The notes under the pieces: model-generated
Told to the model about the DNA's origin: nothing
Databases searched by the model: none
The model's input: only the letters and a program-made list of their open reading frames with translations
Translations under genes and position numbers: made by a program
In this document: positions 24,340 through 34,918 of the stretch, piece by piece
Position numbering within the stretch: position 1 is the first letter of the stretch
How the letters are laid out: each line of letters opens with the position of its first letter
Assembly (NCBI GenBank): GCA_963682055.1
Contig: OY821750.1
Location: 14,510,501 to 14,574,500 of the forward strand
Direction: 5' to 3'
Source: Primula veris
Taxonomy: Eukaryota > Streptophyta > Magnoliopsida > Ericales > Primulaceae
Length of the DNA: 64,000 nt

Positions 24340-25865
24340 ATCCTCCACATGAATGTAATTGGCTTGAAAATTAGGTCTATTGTGTGAACTTGGCTCAAAA
24401 TCTGTGAGCCAATTAGGGTGCTTATTTATATGGTTTGGCCCAAATTCTTAGCTAGTCCTATATGACATGCGCAAAAGTAGGTAGGATCAAGTGGGACTTG
24501 TTGTATTGGCCAATGTTTAACCTCCTCCACCTTAAGGGAGCATTGAGAAGGTTAAACCTTTTTAGGGTTTTGAATATAAATATAAGTAAGTAGGGTTTAG
24601 TAGTACCCGAATAATAAGTGTATGTCTGAGTTCGTATGGGTTCAGATGATTTTCTCCTTGTATTATGAGCCCCTTATATAGGTGGTTGAGGCAATGTAAG
24701 CGTATCTCTTGTGATTGATATGATATTATCAATTATATTTTATCCATATCCTTTGCTTCACTTATGCTGTGCTGAGATATTTTCTGCTATATCTCACATA
24801 TCTTTCAACCGACTTGACTAGCCCGAAGGGACGACACCACCTTTACTCGCAGGTGAGGAGGGCTCTTCTGAGAGAGCATGTCTCCTTTGGAGGCGTTGAT
24901 GTTCTAACTGTACCTTCTCGGATAGTCAGATATTCTTTGGCGAGGAGAACCCGTCATGGGCTCCTCGTCTGGCTCTCAGTCTCACAGTTGGATATACTTT
25001 CCTTTGTGCTTAAGGAACGTGTCTTTAAAAGATCGACCCTATATTTACGAGATCTGTCCGTATAGATCTGATGTTCTTCTTCATTTGTCGAGTATCTGAT
25101 CAATTATATTAGATACATGAGTATCTTTTAGAGGATATCTTCCTGTAAGCTTCTCGGCGAGTGAAGCAGGTTCAAAACCCTATCTGCTCCCCTCGACGGA
25201 GCCATTAAATGCTCATTAACTCCGCCTTTACTGCTTGGTTTTATACCATGTATGCGGCACTTGCCGCAAGGTCCTAACCCTAATTTTTAATCTCCATCAA
25301 CAGCTCCCAAACTGTGGGAGTGTGAGGATCAGACTCGCCCAATTGTAAGTCCACATTCTTTCTCTTGGAGCTCTTGTTTTATTCTTTTTCTCATAAGTCC
25401 CTTGGCACATTAGAGTCTCCCCCGCCCTATGACAGGATGGGGTCTACTTTGATAATCTTATTGTCTTGTTCCCCCTCCCACAGTTGCGGAGAGGGATACC
25501 TTTTCACATTCCCTTCAACGATTTTCCCATGGTGGCTAGGGGGACGCTAGTGGGGGAAGTGGTGAGAACTTCCTTCTTGCCACATGGAATGCATGGGCTA
25601 GGTCTCCCGCTTCACTTCCCTTTGGTGTGTAGCAGCTTCCCAAATGACGTTTGTATGGATGGGACCCTACTGACGGTTTGAATCTCTTCCACTTTCCCAC
25701 TCTAGCACGAATGCAAAAAAGTTGGATAATGCGCCTTCATCATTAGGGTCTATAAATATGGGAGCTTGTGCCCGCCTATCTTCCTTTTATTCACCTATTT
25801 TTTGAACTCTTGCTATCGTTTTGCTATATTTAGAGAGAGAAAATTTTCCACAAAGCAGATAAAAT
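24340..25865. other. Unassigned region before the coiled-coil frame
   Basis: The first part is residual interior of LTR H. From about 24470 the sequence has an LTR-like look (TTATATAGGTGG near 24676-24690, and a CATCAACA end near 25303), but no second copy is present to confirm this. Around 25300-25330, GCTCCCAAACTGTGGGAGTG forms a short inverted repeat (CTCCCA...TGGGAG). Short frames at 24769-25065 and 25365-25681 have no recognised domain. Confidence 0.35.
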
Positions 25866-26041
25866 ATGGAACTGTCTTCATCCTCCTCCACCACCGCGTC
25901 TAACTCCTTAAACGACCTGGACACCGTCATGGATAAATTACTGGAGGATGTGGGTGGCCAGGCCATTGCGGTCGTTCCCATCGCATATGCGTCACCTGTA
26001 GTTTCTCCTAAATCTGTTGTCGCTTATGTGATACCTGTGGC

Positions 26042-26310
26042 TAGGGCTGGGTTCGGTCCGGTTCAGTTCGGTTTTTGGTAAAACCAAAACCGAAATTGGG
26101 CATATTTTTTGGTTCGGTTTTTTTCGGTTTCGGTCTTTTTATTTTTTGGACCGAATCAGACCGGTTTCGGTTTTTTTTGTTTTTTTTCCGATTTTATTTG
26201 TGGTTTTTCAGTCTTTTTCAGTCTTTTTTCTGTTCGGTTTTATTGAAAACCGAAACCTACCCAAAAGTTTTTTGGTTTGGTTCATTTTTTTGGGTTTTCG
26301 CCCAGTCCTA
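26042..26310. mobile_element. hAT-like MITE rich in CGGTTTCGGTTC words
   Basis: The left end is TAGGGCTGGG and the right end complement is TAGGACTGGG, matching at 9 of 10 bases. The interior is built from GGTTCGGTTT / AAACCGAAACC words, a known type of plant MITE. Flanking 8-mers CCTGTGGC and CATGTGGT agree at 6 of 8, fitting an aged hAT-type duplication. It interrupts the coiled-coil frame. Confidence 0.7.
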
Positions 26311-27539
26311 CATGTGGTTCAGCCTAAATAGCTTGTTTAGAGCGATTTGATGCCTCATGAGGGAGAGCGACCCTTAAGTACTTCTTCCGACTGAAAGAGG
26401 TCACGTGCGAGCAGGCCTTCTTCCCAGGCCCCTTCCGTATCGTCGAAATTGCTGATGCTTGGTGGCATCTGGTCGTGCTCGATGAGGCTCTCGACCGTCG
26501 TAAGCTCACAAGGTTGCTGCTACCCCCCTCATCGAGGAGGGGACTTTTATTCCCGAGGGGGTCACCTCTTTACATTTTCTTGAGAGGGAGGATATCCCTC
26601 TAGAAATGGCTGTGCCCCCTCCGAGGAGTGCTCCCAGGGTGATTCCTTGAGTTGACCCTAGATGGACTTTCCCCTCGCCTTCATCCGAAAAGCTATCTAG
26701 AGGTCCTTTCACCCCAGACATACCCTAGGATTCCTGGTCTGGAAGGCTCCCTATTGTCGTGAACAAGCTTCGTCATCTTGCCGAGGTATACTTCCTTTCT
26801 ATTCTTTTGTGTGTCGTGCATAGGCACTTTCTTCCTTCATTTACACATTTTCCTTCATTTTTGAGGATCTCTTTCTCGCCTTGTGGCCCTTCCTCGGATG
26901 CCCAAAAGGGAGAGTTCTTTTCTTCTTTCGAGTAGATAGAAGACGTGTGGAACAATGGACTAAAAGAGTCTCTTTCCCAGCTGGTCAGTCTGCGAGCGTC
27001 TGTGGGGGAGGTCCATGCTGAGCAATTAGCAAATAGGACGAACCTTCAGCAGAGGATACAGAAGCTAGAGACCGAGGTGGTCATTTTGAAGGAGGACATT
27101 ACTGGCCTCTTGGAGGCGGTCATGCGAGAGGAGAAATGGAGGGCCGGATCCCTGATTGAGGCGGAGTACATGCACATTCTCAAAGAGGAGGCGATGAAGG
27201 TTAACACTACGGCTCTGACAGCCCATGTGGCGGCCCTTTGATTGGTGGGACTATCATTGAACGACTCTCGCTGGCTAAAATTTTCGTTCCCATATACCTG
27301 CCCACCCCCTTCTCGTGGTGAGATAAAGGGCGTGTATCCGCTCTTCCTCCCCTTATGGGGTATGAGGTAAATTTTATTTTGGATTGTTGTGCTGTCTTTG
27401 CTTTTCTTTTCGCGTTCAATCTCTTTAGTGGTAGGTTCCATGCATCTACATGTCGTTTCTTCATACTAGAGGGGTGAATCTTCATCAAACACCGCTATGA
27501 GGAGCAAGGAGCAGAAGTTGTGTGTTTTTTGCCGAGAGT

Positions 27540-27569
<30 letters not shown>
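27540..27569 (+). repeat. Homopolymer of 30 G
   Basis: An uninterrupted run of G follows GCCGAGAGT. Such runs are rare in plant DNA. It could form a G-quadruplex, or be a sequencing or assembly error. Confidence 0.9.
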
Positions 27570-27570
<1 letters not shown>

Positions 27571-28442
27571 ACTGATGGAGTCCCTTCAGATGCAGGAGGC
27601 CGTTATGGAGGATATTCTTACTTGACATATCCGAGAGAAAGAGGAACTCTTACTGAGTAATTAGGCACTTGAGGGAGCTATTATTCTCTTGCGATCCTTT
27701 CAATCGGAGGAGGCCCCTTCGTTAGTCCCTTACTCATTGGGGATGGAGGGCTCTGCCTAGAGGCTCGAAGGACTATGCCGCATGATCAGATTCGAGATCA
27801 ATGATCTCAAGGCGGCCATAGAGTTGTTGGAGGTGGAGATATCAGACCTAACAATTTACTTGGACCGGGTCCTTGCCCACACGTTACTCTATGTGGAGCC
27901 CGAGTGGGAACCTTTGTCGGATGAAGCTTTGATGATGAGCGCCCCCTCCTGTCCCTATTGCCTTTGACCACAGCCCCATGCTCTTTGCAATCCTTTCTCA
28001 GCTTCTCCTTTTTCGGTTCTTGTGCCCCGCCCTTCCGCAAGATCTCCCCATCTATTGGGTTTGGTCGAGAGTTTGAAAAGGGAGAAGGACAACCTTCTTG
28101 TAGAAATTCGCAATCGCGATTCTCAGATCTTGGAGTTGGAAGAGAGGGAATCCTCTCGCGGGTTGTTGTTGACCGAGAATGGGCCCCCTCGTGAGTTCAT
28201 ATTACGTAATTCTAGCAAGGTTATAGGACTGAGGGGTCAGCTTGTCTATCTTGAGGTGAACCACGGCAGGCTGCACTGCCAATTGGATGACGCCCTAAGC
28301 TCTATTGATATTTTTCAGGCCAATTTCGAGGACTATTCAAATGTGAAGTACTTGGACCATCATATTTGTGATGCCGAAGGGCGAGGTGATTTGTCGGAGG
28401 ATGTAAAAATTCAGCTTCGACGATCCGCGACGAGAGACAGAC

Positions 28443-28682
28443 TTCCCCAAAATATGTTTTTATTATTCGGAATAATTAATTTTGGAAACTAACAATTAAT
28501 TTTCATGTGAATATGCTATGAATAAATTAATAATATTATGAAAAAAATCCTTGATTATTAACGAGACTTTAAACATTGTATATAAGTGTTATATACTAGA
28601 GAATAATGTTTAAAGATAATAATCAAAATGAGTTCGTAATAGTTGTTGGTAGTGACAAAAAATAAATTAAAGTTATTGATTC
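28443..28682 (+). repeat. Family A LTR, first part (A2)
   Basis: This matches the complement of 3424-3180 (start of the A1 LTR): CCCAAAA, TTTTTATTATT, GGAATAATTAATTTTGG, ATTGTATATAAGTGTTATA, AGTTGTTGGTAGTGAC. It stops at ...TTGATTC, where copia B begins. The first dozen LTR bases are changed or lost at the junction with the coiled-coil frame. Confidence 0.85.
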
Positions 28683-28722
28683 TGAAATTCCTATCCGCAG
28701 TTCTAGTTACTGTAAAACTGAT

Positions 28723-29014
28723 TGTGACGACCCAGATTTCTAGGAATGAATTTCTGTGATACGGTATTGTGCGTCAGTCCCACATCACCCAGATATGAGA
28801 GTACTCGTGCGGTATATGAGCTTAAAAGATCCATTTCCTATCAACAAGGAATTTTAAAGCCGTGCGGCACAATAGTGAGGACGGAACTCCACGGTTAAGC
28901 GTGCTTAGCTTGGAGTAGTATCAGGATGGGTGACCTCCCTAGGAAGTTATACCAAATCGGATAATATTGTTGATACGAGCGTGACGGTTCAGTCCGTGGG
29001 GCCAGGTCGTTACA
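28723..29014 (+). mobile_element. Cassandra-type solo LTR carrying a 5S-like core
   Basis: 292 bases with TG/CA ends (TGTGACGACC...GGTCGTTACA), flanked by perfect 5-bp duplications CTGAT at 28718-28722 and 29015-29019. The intact homologous site in the other copia B LTR (34956-34963) has a single CTGAT. The interior holds a 5S rRNA-like segment, the hallmark of Cassandra TRIM elements. With no interior and no second LTR, it is a solo LTR left by recombination. Confidence 0.92.
28884..28950 (+). other. 5S rRNA-like segment with internal RNA polymerase III promoter boxes
   Basis: The box A-like GGTTAAGCGTGC is at 28893-28904, the intermediate element-like CTTGGAGTAGTA at 28909-28920, and the box C-like AGGATGGGTGACCTCC at 28923-28938. 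Order and spacing follow plant 5S rRNA. The flanks do not match 5S, so this is the Cassandra version and not a 5S gene. Confidence 0.85.
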
Positions 29015-29496
29015 CTGATGGTTGCAACTGTGGTTGCAACCAAGTTAATCTGATGAACAATGAACGTCTGTAACTTTAAAAGTAAAAGAACACAAGCCGT
29101 TTGTAACGAAGTTCACCCTTTCCGGGGTACGTCTTCGGAGTACTAACTTAGTTTGTAGTATTATTTCAGGCGTACAAAATAGGACATAAGACTTATGAAA
29201 AACTCTCAGACTCTCTCTAGATTTTTCTGCCTATCACTATTTTGCTATTACAAAATAACTAATACTTATAAACAATAACATCCCGTCATTGTTACTCTCG
29301 TATTTTTAGCACACGTTTATTTTCTCTAAGATAAGTTCTTTATAAGTTTAGAACACACAACCTTTTACAAGCAAGTATGAGACTATTTATAAGAATAAAA
29401 GTCTTTCAAATCTTCGCATTCCTTTTCTTCAATCTTTAAGAATCTCGCTGCCCATTGAATGAGGATTTGATCGCCATCTTTGTAAGATCTTTTAGA

Positions 29497-29999
29497 TTGC
29501 CAAAAACCATAAAATAATAAATATATAGATTTCCAAAAACCATAAAATAATAATTTATTTTTATAAATATGCTTATGGACTCCCGTTAAAAATAGCTGGT
29601 TATACTAAGAATATCACAATGATACCTAATCCATAAAAATTCTATCTCAAAATATTGGCTAGGACTTTGAGTGAACACCACTTATGCACTTAGAACAGGT
29701 CTGATAAAAAGACTTAGGTTACAACTACAGTTGCAACCACACTTATAACCATTTTACTTTTGGGTACTAGCACTTGGTGCATTCGAAAGAGTTTTAGATT
29801 TAATTATTCTTTTACACTTACTTTACATCTTTTATGGTCATTAACCAGCGGCTTTTTCAAGATAAAAATACGTTTAAGTTCAATAAGAATTACTCTTGAA
29901 CCCATAAACACTACTCATGTTCTTCACAAATATGCATAAAAAGCAAATATTATCAATTAAATTCATAATGACATGCCCCAATGTCACTTCTCAAGCTTT
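29497..29999 (-). other. Copia B 3' non-coding region
   Basis: Short AT-rich segment between the truncated 3' LTR and RNase H. It shares words with the equivalent parts of copia C (8040-8190) and D (59220-59430), such as ATCAGCGGCTTTTTC-like and GACATGCCCCAATGTCACTTC. The third ORF seen in copia D is absent. Confidence 0.6.
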
Positions 30000-31560
30000 C
30001 AAATTTATTAATATCAAGGGATTTTGTAAAAATATCTGCTAATTGCCTTTCAGTAGAGACATCTTTTAGAATTAAACTATTCTCTTCAACTAATTTTATA
30101 ATAAAATGATGCTTTAGATCAATGTGCTTAGTTATGGAATGTTGAACAGGATTATAAGCTAAATCTATAGCACTTTTATTATCACTAAAAACAGTTAGAA
30201 TTTCTTATTTTATATTATAATCGCAAAGCATTTGTTTCATCCATAAAAGTTGGGTACATGCACTTCTTGCAGCAATATATTCTGCTTCAGCAGTTGATAA
30301 AAAATACAATTTTGTTTTTTACTAAACCAAGAAACCAGATTATTACCAAAGTAAAAACAACCAACGGATGTACTCTTCCTATCATCAATATTACCAGCCC
30401 AATCAGCGGCACAATATCCCACTAGAAAATTATTGGTGTCTTTAGTATACCACAAACCCTAATTAATTGTCCCTTTAACATATTTAATAATTCTTTTAAC
30501 AGCTAACAAGTTAGTTTTAAGAGGATTAGCCTGATATCTAGCACAAATTCCAACACTCAAGCATATATTAGGTCTACTAGCAGTCAAATAAAGCAAGTTA
30601 CCAATCATAGATCTATATAATATGGGGCACAAAGATTTGATCTTATCATTTTTGCTTAATTTCAAAGTAGTACTCATTGGCGTTCTCTTTTCCTTAGCAT
30701 CAAACAAACAAAACTTCTTAACCAAATTCTCAGTATACTTACTTTGACAAAGGAAAATACTATTTTCATTCTGTTTAACTTGAATTCCTAAAAAGTAAGT
30801 TAATTCTTCTCCACCACTCATTTTAAACTCATTTTTCATATCAGTTATAAACTTAGCAATTTAAGTTCAGAGGTAGATCCAAACAAAATATCATCGACAT
30901 AAATCTGAGCTATAATTATATCTTTTAGAGTTTTCTTAGTAAATAAAGTTTTATCAACTCCCCTCTATTAACTCCTTTCTTAATTGGGAATTTAGTTAAC
31001 CTTTCATACCAAGCTCTAGGAGCTTGTTTCAATCCATACAAGGCCTTTTTTAAAAAATAAACATGTTTAGGAAAATTTGGATTTTCAAATCCCTTAGTTT
31101 GACAAACATAAACTTCTTCATTGATCACACCATTCAGAAAAGCACTCTTAATGTCAAGTTGAAACAATTTAAAATCATACAGACATGCAAGAGAGAGTAG
31201 CATTCTAATAGACTCAATTCTAGCTACAAGATCAAATGTTTCATCAAAGTCAATTCTCTCAATTTATGTATAACCTTGAGGACTTAGCTTTAGTTCTCAC
31301 AATAGTACCGTCTTCATTACTTTTTTTTTTTTCCTCTGAAAATCCACTTAGTGCCAATAACATTTTTATTTTCTGGCCTAGGTACTAAAATCCATACATC
31401 ATTTCTTTCAAATTGAGAAAACTCATCTTGCATAGCTAAAATCCATTCATTATCATTTAATGCTTCTTTGATATTTTTAGGTTCTTGAGAGATATAACAA
31501 GCAAAATTTAACACTTCAGCATTTTTACGTCTAATTTTCATAACTTCGTTGACGTTTCCA
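30000..31560 (-). pseudogene. Copia B reverse transcriptase and RNase H (broken)
   Basis: Minus-strand frames at 31541-31317, 31203-30925, 30839-30459 and 30455-30237 follow the RT-RNase H order. RT landmarks are NEWILAMQDEFSQFERNDVW, then KLFQLDIKSAFLNG and LYGLKQAPRAWYERL, then the active-site box YVDDI in the stretch near 30880-30905, then LTYFLGIQVKQ and SRPNICLSVGICARYQ. RNase H carries YCAADWAGNIDDRKSTSVGC. These enzymes would copy element RNA into DNA inside virus-like particles. The region is interrupted by stops, by frame changes and by a T run at about 31319-31332, so it cannot encode an active enzyme. Confidence 0.9.
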
Positions 31561-33650
31561 ATGACATCATTCAGCGAGTGGTTCGTATGAGTTCTTACAT
31601 ATCGAGGTCTCCTCTTAAAGTGCGGTTGAGCATTGGTTTCAGCAATTTCAGGCTCTGGCTAATTCTGTGTTGCTACTGGACTTGCAACCTCGTCTGGAAC
31701 TTCTTCTTGCTCAGTTTCATGTGGTTGCTCCACATTCCTAGGTTCATGTTCATCATCTGTAATCTCAAAAATACTTTTAGATTCATCAAAAATAACATTA
31801 TACGATTCCTTCATAGCATTTGTTCTTAAATTAAACACCCTAAAAGCTCTACTATTCTCAACATATCCAAGAAAAATATCTTCATCACTTTTAGCATCAA
31901 ATTTACCAAGATGTTCTCTATCTTTTAGAATATAGCATACACATCCAAACAGGTGAAAATATTTTACCCTTAGTTTTCTACCTTTCCAAATTTCATTTAG
32001 TCAGATAAACCCTATTAACAATGTAACACGCAGTATTAACAACTTCAGCACATAATCTTTTAGCTAATTTCTTGGAATTTAACATAACACGTGCCATTTC
32101 TTGGATTGTTCTATTCTTTCTTTCTACTACACCATTTTGTTGAGGAGTTTTTGGAGAAGAAAACTCTTGTCTTATTCCATGAGTATCACAAAATTCACCA
32201 AATTTGTTATTTTCAAACTCCTTACCATGATCACTTCTAATTCTAAAATTTTTACCAATGGTAGTAGCTTTTTCGATTTGAAGTTTTAAGCAGTCTTTTA
32301 AAAGCATTAAAATCGTCAAATTTTTCTCTTAAAAACATAACCCAAGTCCATATTGAGAAATCATCAACAACAACAAGAATGAATCTTTTTCCTCCTATAC
32401 TTTCAGTTTGTATTGGGCCCATAAGATCAACAAGAAGTAATTCTAGCACTCTTGTAGTGTAAATTTTATTGGTGCTCTTATGAACATTTTTGGTCTGTTT
32501 TCCTTTTGCACAATCACCACGCACACTTTGATGTTTGAGACTAAGTTTAGGCATATCTCTAACTAGTTCCATGTTAACCAATTTGCTTAGAGTTTTGTAA
32601 TTTACATGGCCTAATTTCTTGTGCAAAGTTTCAGTGATATTACTAACAGACTGATTACACTTCCTTTTTGTAGATTTTGTATCAGTTTTATCAAAAACAT
32701 AGTAGCTGTCTGCAGATCTAACTCCAGTCATTATCAAGTTATTATTCTCATCAGTAATAAGGCATTTTTTATGATTAAAATTGGCAAGCATTTTATTATC
32801 ACATAATTGACCGATACTTAGTAAGTTTGCTTTTAATCCATCTACAAGAAACACATCAGAAAATTCAGGCATACCAGTTTTATTCAAAGTTCCTTTAGCA
32901 ATTATTTTGCCTGTTTTGCCACTTCCAAACATAACAGAATAACCTGAACCTTTTTGTACATCGTTAAGAAAATCTGGATTAGAACAACCACTATCAAAGT
33001 ACCAAGCATTAGATGAAGCAGCTTTCAAAGACATGATAGAAGCAGTATTACTTTGAACAGTGTCAGTTTTATTTTTGGGTTTCCAAATCCACTTGATTAC
33101 ACGGTTAAGTACATGTTTAAGTGAGCAGTTTTGAGATATATGATTTTTATGTGACTTTAGATAGCATTTTCTCTCAACATGACCTAAACTGTTACACAAT
33201 TGACATCGATTTAAAACAGTTTTATTAATGCCAGAATACATTTGTCTACTCATATTAATCTTGGTTTGAACTGTGGTTGTAACCTTACTTCCAACTTCAT
33301 TCATTTTAGTTTTTTTAATAGCTTTTATGAACACAGTTTTTCCTTTTCCTTTTTCCTCAAAACTAGTATACCCGAGACCACTATTGTCTTTTGAAGCTCT
33401 AGAGTATGACAGCATTTCATCAAGTTGTTCAGTGACAGAGGTGTTGGGTAATCTGATTTTCCTCTTAGTTTCATTTAATTCAATTTCTTTTAGTGACAGT
33501 TTTTCATTAAGGTTATTAACTTGATCCATTAAATCCTTATTGAGGTTATTCAAAGAGAGATTTTCTTTCCTTAGACTAGTGTATTTATCATGCAACCTGA
33601 TATAACATTTCTCAATTAGTTCTTCTAAATCTCTTCTTCATCACTGTCAG
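31561..33650 (-). pseudogene. Copia B zinc knuckle, protease and integrase (broken)
   Basis: The longest frame is 33595-32252 (447 residues, minus). It holds a CCHC knuckle (CQLCNSLGHVERKC), the aspartic protease entry AWYFDSGCS, a GAG-pre-integrase/HHCC zone (LHKKLGHVNYK, then GDCAKGKQT), and integrase acidic residues in LVDLMGP and VVVDDFS. The frame then shifts. The segment 32319-31993 carries RIRSDHGKEFEN and PQQNGVVERKNR, with the third acidic residue. After another break, the integrase C-terminal zone (VFGCVCY-like, YNVIFDESKS-like) runs to about 31600. Integrase joins the DNA copy to the host genome; the frame breaks preclude function. Confidence 0.9.
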
Positions 33651-34862
33651 ATACAGCTGTAACCTCAGTTGCAATCGTAGTTCCAACTGACTGATAATTA
33701 TTAACAACTTTAGCCATAATAATCTAATTTTTTGACGATTTAACTGAGTCATCCTCACTATCACAATCACTATTATCATTGTAAGTAACCATTAAAGTAG
33801 CTTTGTTCTCCTTTAATGTGTTTACACATTCAGACTGAATATGATCAAAGCCTCTACATTCTCTACACTGAATACTGTTAGACTTATTTTCTTTTCTGTC
33901 GTTATCCTTGGAACCCCACTTTTCATTATATTTATTATCAAAATTCTTAAATTGAGATTATTTTTTTGAAATGGTTCAAAGTTCCTTTTCCTTTGAAGGC
34001 GTTTATACATTTTTTTAACAAACGGAGCTATTTTTTCCTCATCATCACTATCATTCAAAGGTAATGGTTCAAAGTTCTTTTTCCTCTGAAGGGGTTTATA
34101 CATTTTTCTAACAAACAGAGCTATTGGTTCCTCATCATCACTATCATTTAAAGGTAACGATTCTATCTTTTTAGCTTAAAAGACTATTCCTTTATCCACT
34201 TTCTTAGGTTTGTTGACAAATTTTAATTCGTAAGTGCTGAGATTTCCCATTAATTCCTCTAATTTTAACGTGTCTAAATCAAAACTTTCTTCAATAACAG
34301 TGACTTTAATTTCGAATTTTTCAGGTAAAGATCCTAAAACTTTCTTAACAAGTTTGGATTCACTGTATTTTTCACCTAAGGTGGCAGATTCACTAGCAAG
34401 TTCACAAATTTTAGCATTAAATTGTTCAATATTTTCATCATCTTTCATAGCTAGTTTTTCAAACTTAGTAGTTAATTGTTGTAATCTAGAAGCTTTTATT
34501 CTTTTTGTTCCTTCATAGGTAATTTGTAAAATATTCTAAGCTTCTTTAGCAATTTCACAATGTTGTATAAATCTAAGAACACTTAAACTTACCCCAGACA
34601 TAATGATATTCATTGCTTTGGAATTTGCACTCGACTTCTTGTTCTCATTCTCACTCCACTTGTTCTTTGGATTTTGCTTATGCTTTCCTTCATCATCACT
34701 TTCATCTAGATACTCCCATCCGTACATCACAGCTTTCCATGCATGCTTATCGGATTGCTTGAGGAAGCCTCTCATGCGCACTTTCCAGACCCCATAGTTG
34801 ACTCCTCTTTTTAGAAAGGAAGGTTTTGTATATGAGTATCCTTCTTGCATGATATCCATCTT
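33651..34862 (-). pseudogene. Copia B gag (broken, with internal tandem duplication)
   Basis: Gag starts near 34859 (MDIMQEGYSYTKPSFLKRG). It contains the copia gag block up to EIAKEA, where TAG replaces the TGG present at the same place in copia C. A second stop (TAA) replaces a CAA of copia C near 34178. A 93-bp unit encoding LPLNDSDDEE...KMYK.LQRK is repeated in tandem (about 33970-34165). A second zinc knuckle (CRECRGFDHIQSEC) lies near 33830-33870, before the frame with the knuckle at 33190. Gag proteins form the particle shell. The copy is dead. Confidence 0.85.
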
Positions 34863-34899
34863 TACTAGAACACATAATCCACACCAAGTTCAGTCTGGT

Positions 34900-34918
34900 G
34901 TGAGGTTCTGATAACAAA
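34900..34918 (-). other. Copia B primer-binding-like site
   Basis: The minus strand reads TTTGTTATCAGAACC just inside the 5' LTR. This is close to the complement of the initiator-Met tRNA 3' end (TGGTATCAGAGC) with two or three changes. Confidence 0.7.

Larger units (their letters stand above)
25866..28442 (+). pseudogene. Broken coiled-coil protein frame, possibly gag-like, with an intron
   Basis: A GC-richer island than its neighbours with discontinuous plus-strand frames. It starts with a Ser-rich segment (25866-26040), then a MITE, then a frame from about 26360 with a globular block containing AWWHLVVLDEALDRRKLTRLL. From 26945 there are heptad-rich segments (26945-27241, 27782-27967, 28022-28440), with words such as LQQRIQKLETEVVILKEDI and NRDSQILELEERE. 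A GT-AG intron at 26786-26935 would join two open segments in phase 0, and another T-rich intron-like stretch ends near 27430. Frame breaks separate the rest. It ends where an LTR begins. I do not recognise the family. A gag-like protein of a non-autonomous LTR element or a dead host gene are both possible. Confidence 0.5.
28683..29496 (-). repeat. Copia B 3' LTR (truncated, interrupted)
   Basis: It matches 34919 onward base for base over most of its length once the Cassandra insertion (28723-29019) is removed, up to TTTAGATTG near 29496. The remaining part of the LTR and the polypurine tract are missing. Just after this point (29494-29560) a 30-base unit with CCAAAAACCATAAAATAATAA is duplicated. 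Confidence 0.85.

Noticed and set aside
25365..25681. Overlapping plus-strand frames before the coiled-coil relic
   Set aside because: Neither frame shows a domain, and they overlap in different phases without a preferred one.
28860..28970. A genuine 5S rRNA gene
   Set aside because: Only the internal promoter half matches 5S. The segment lies inside TG/CA ends with a 5-bp duplication, so it is a Cassandra LTR.
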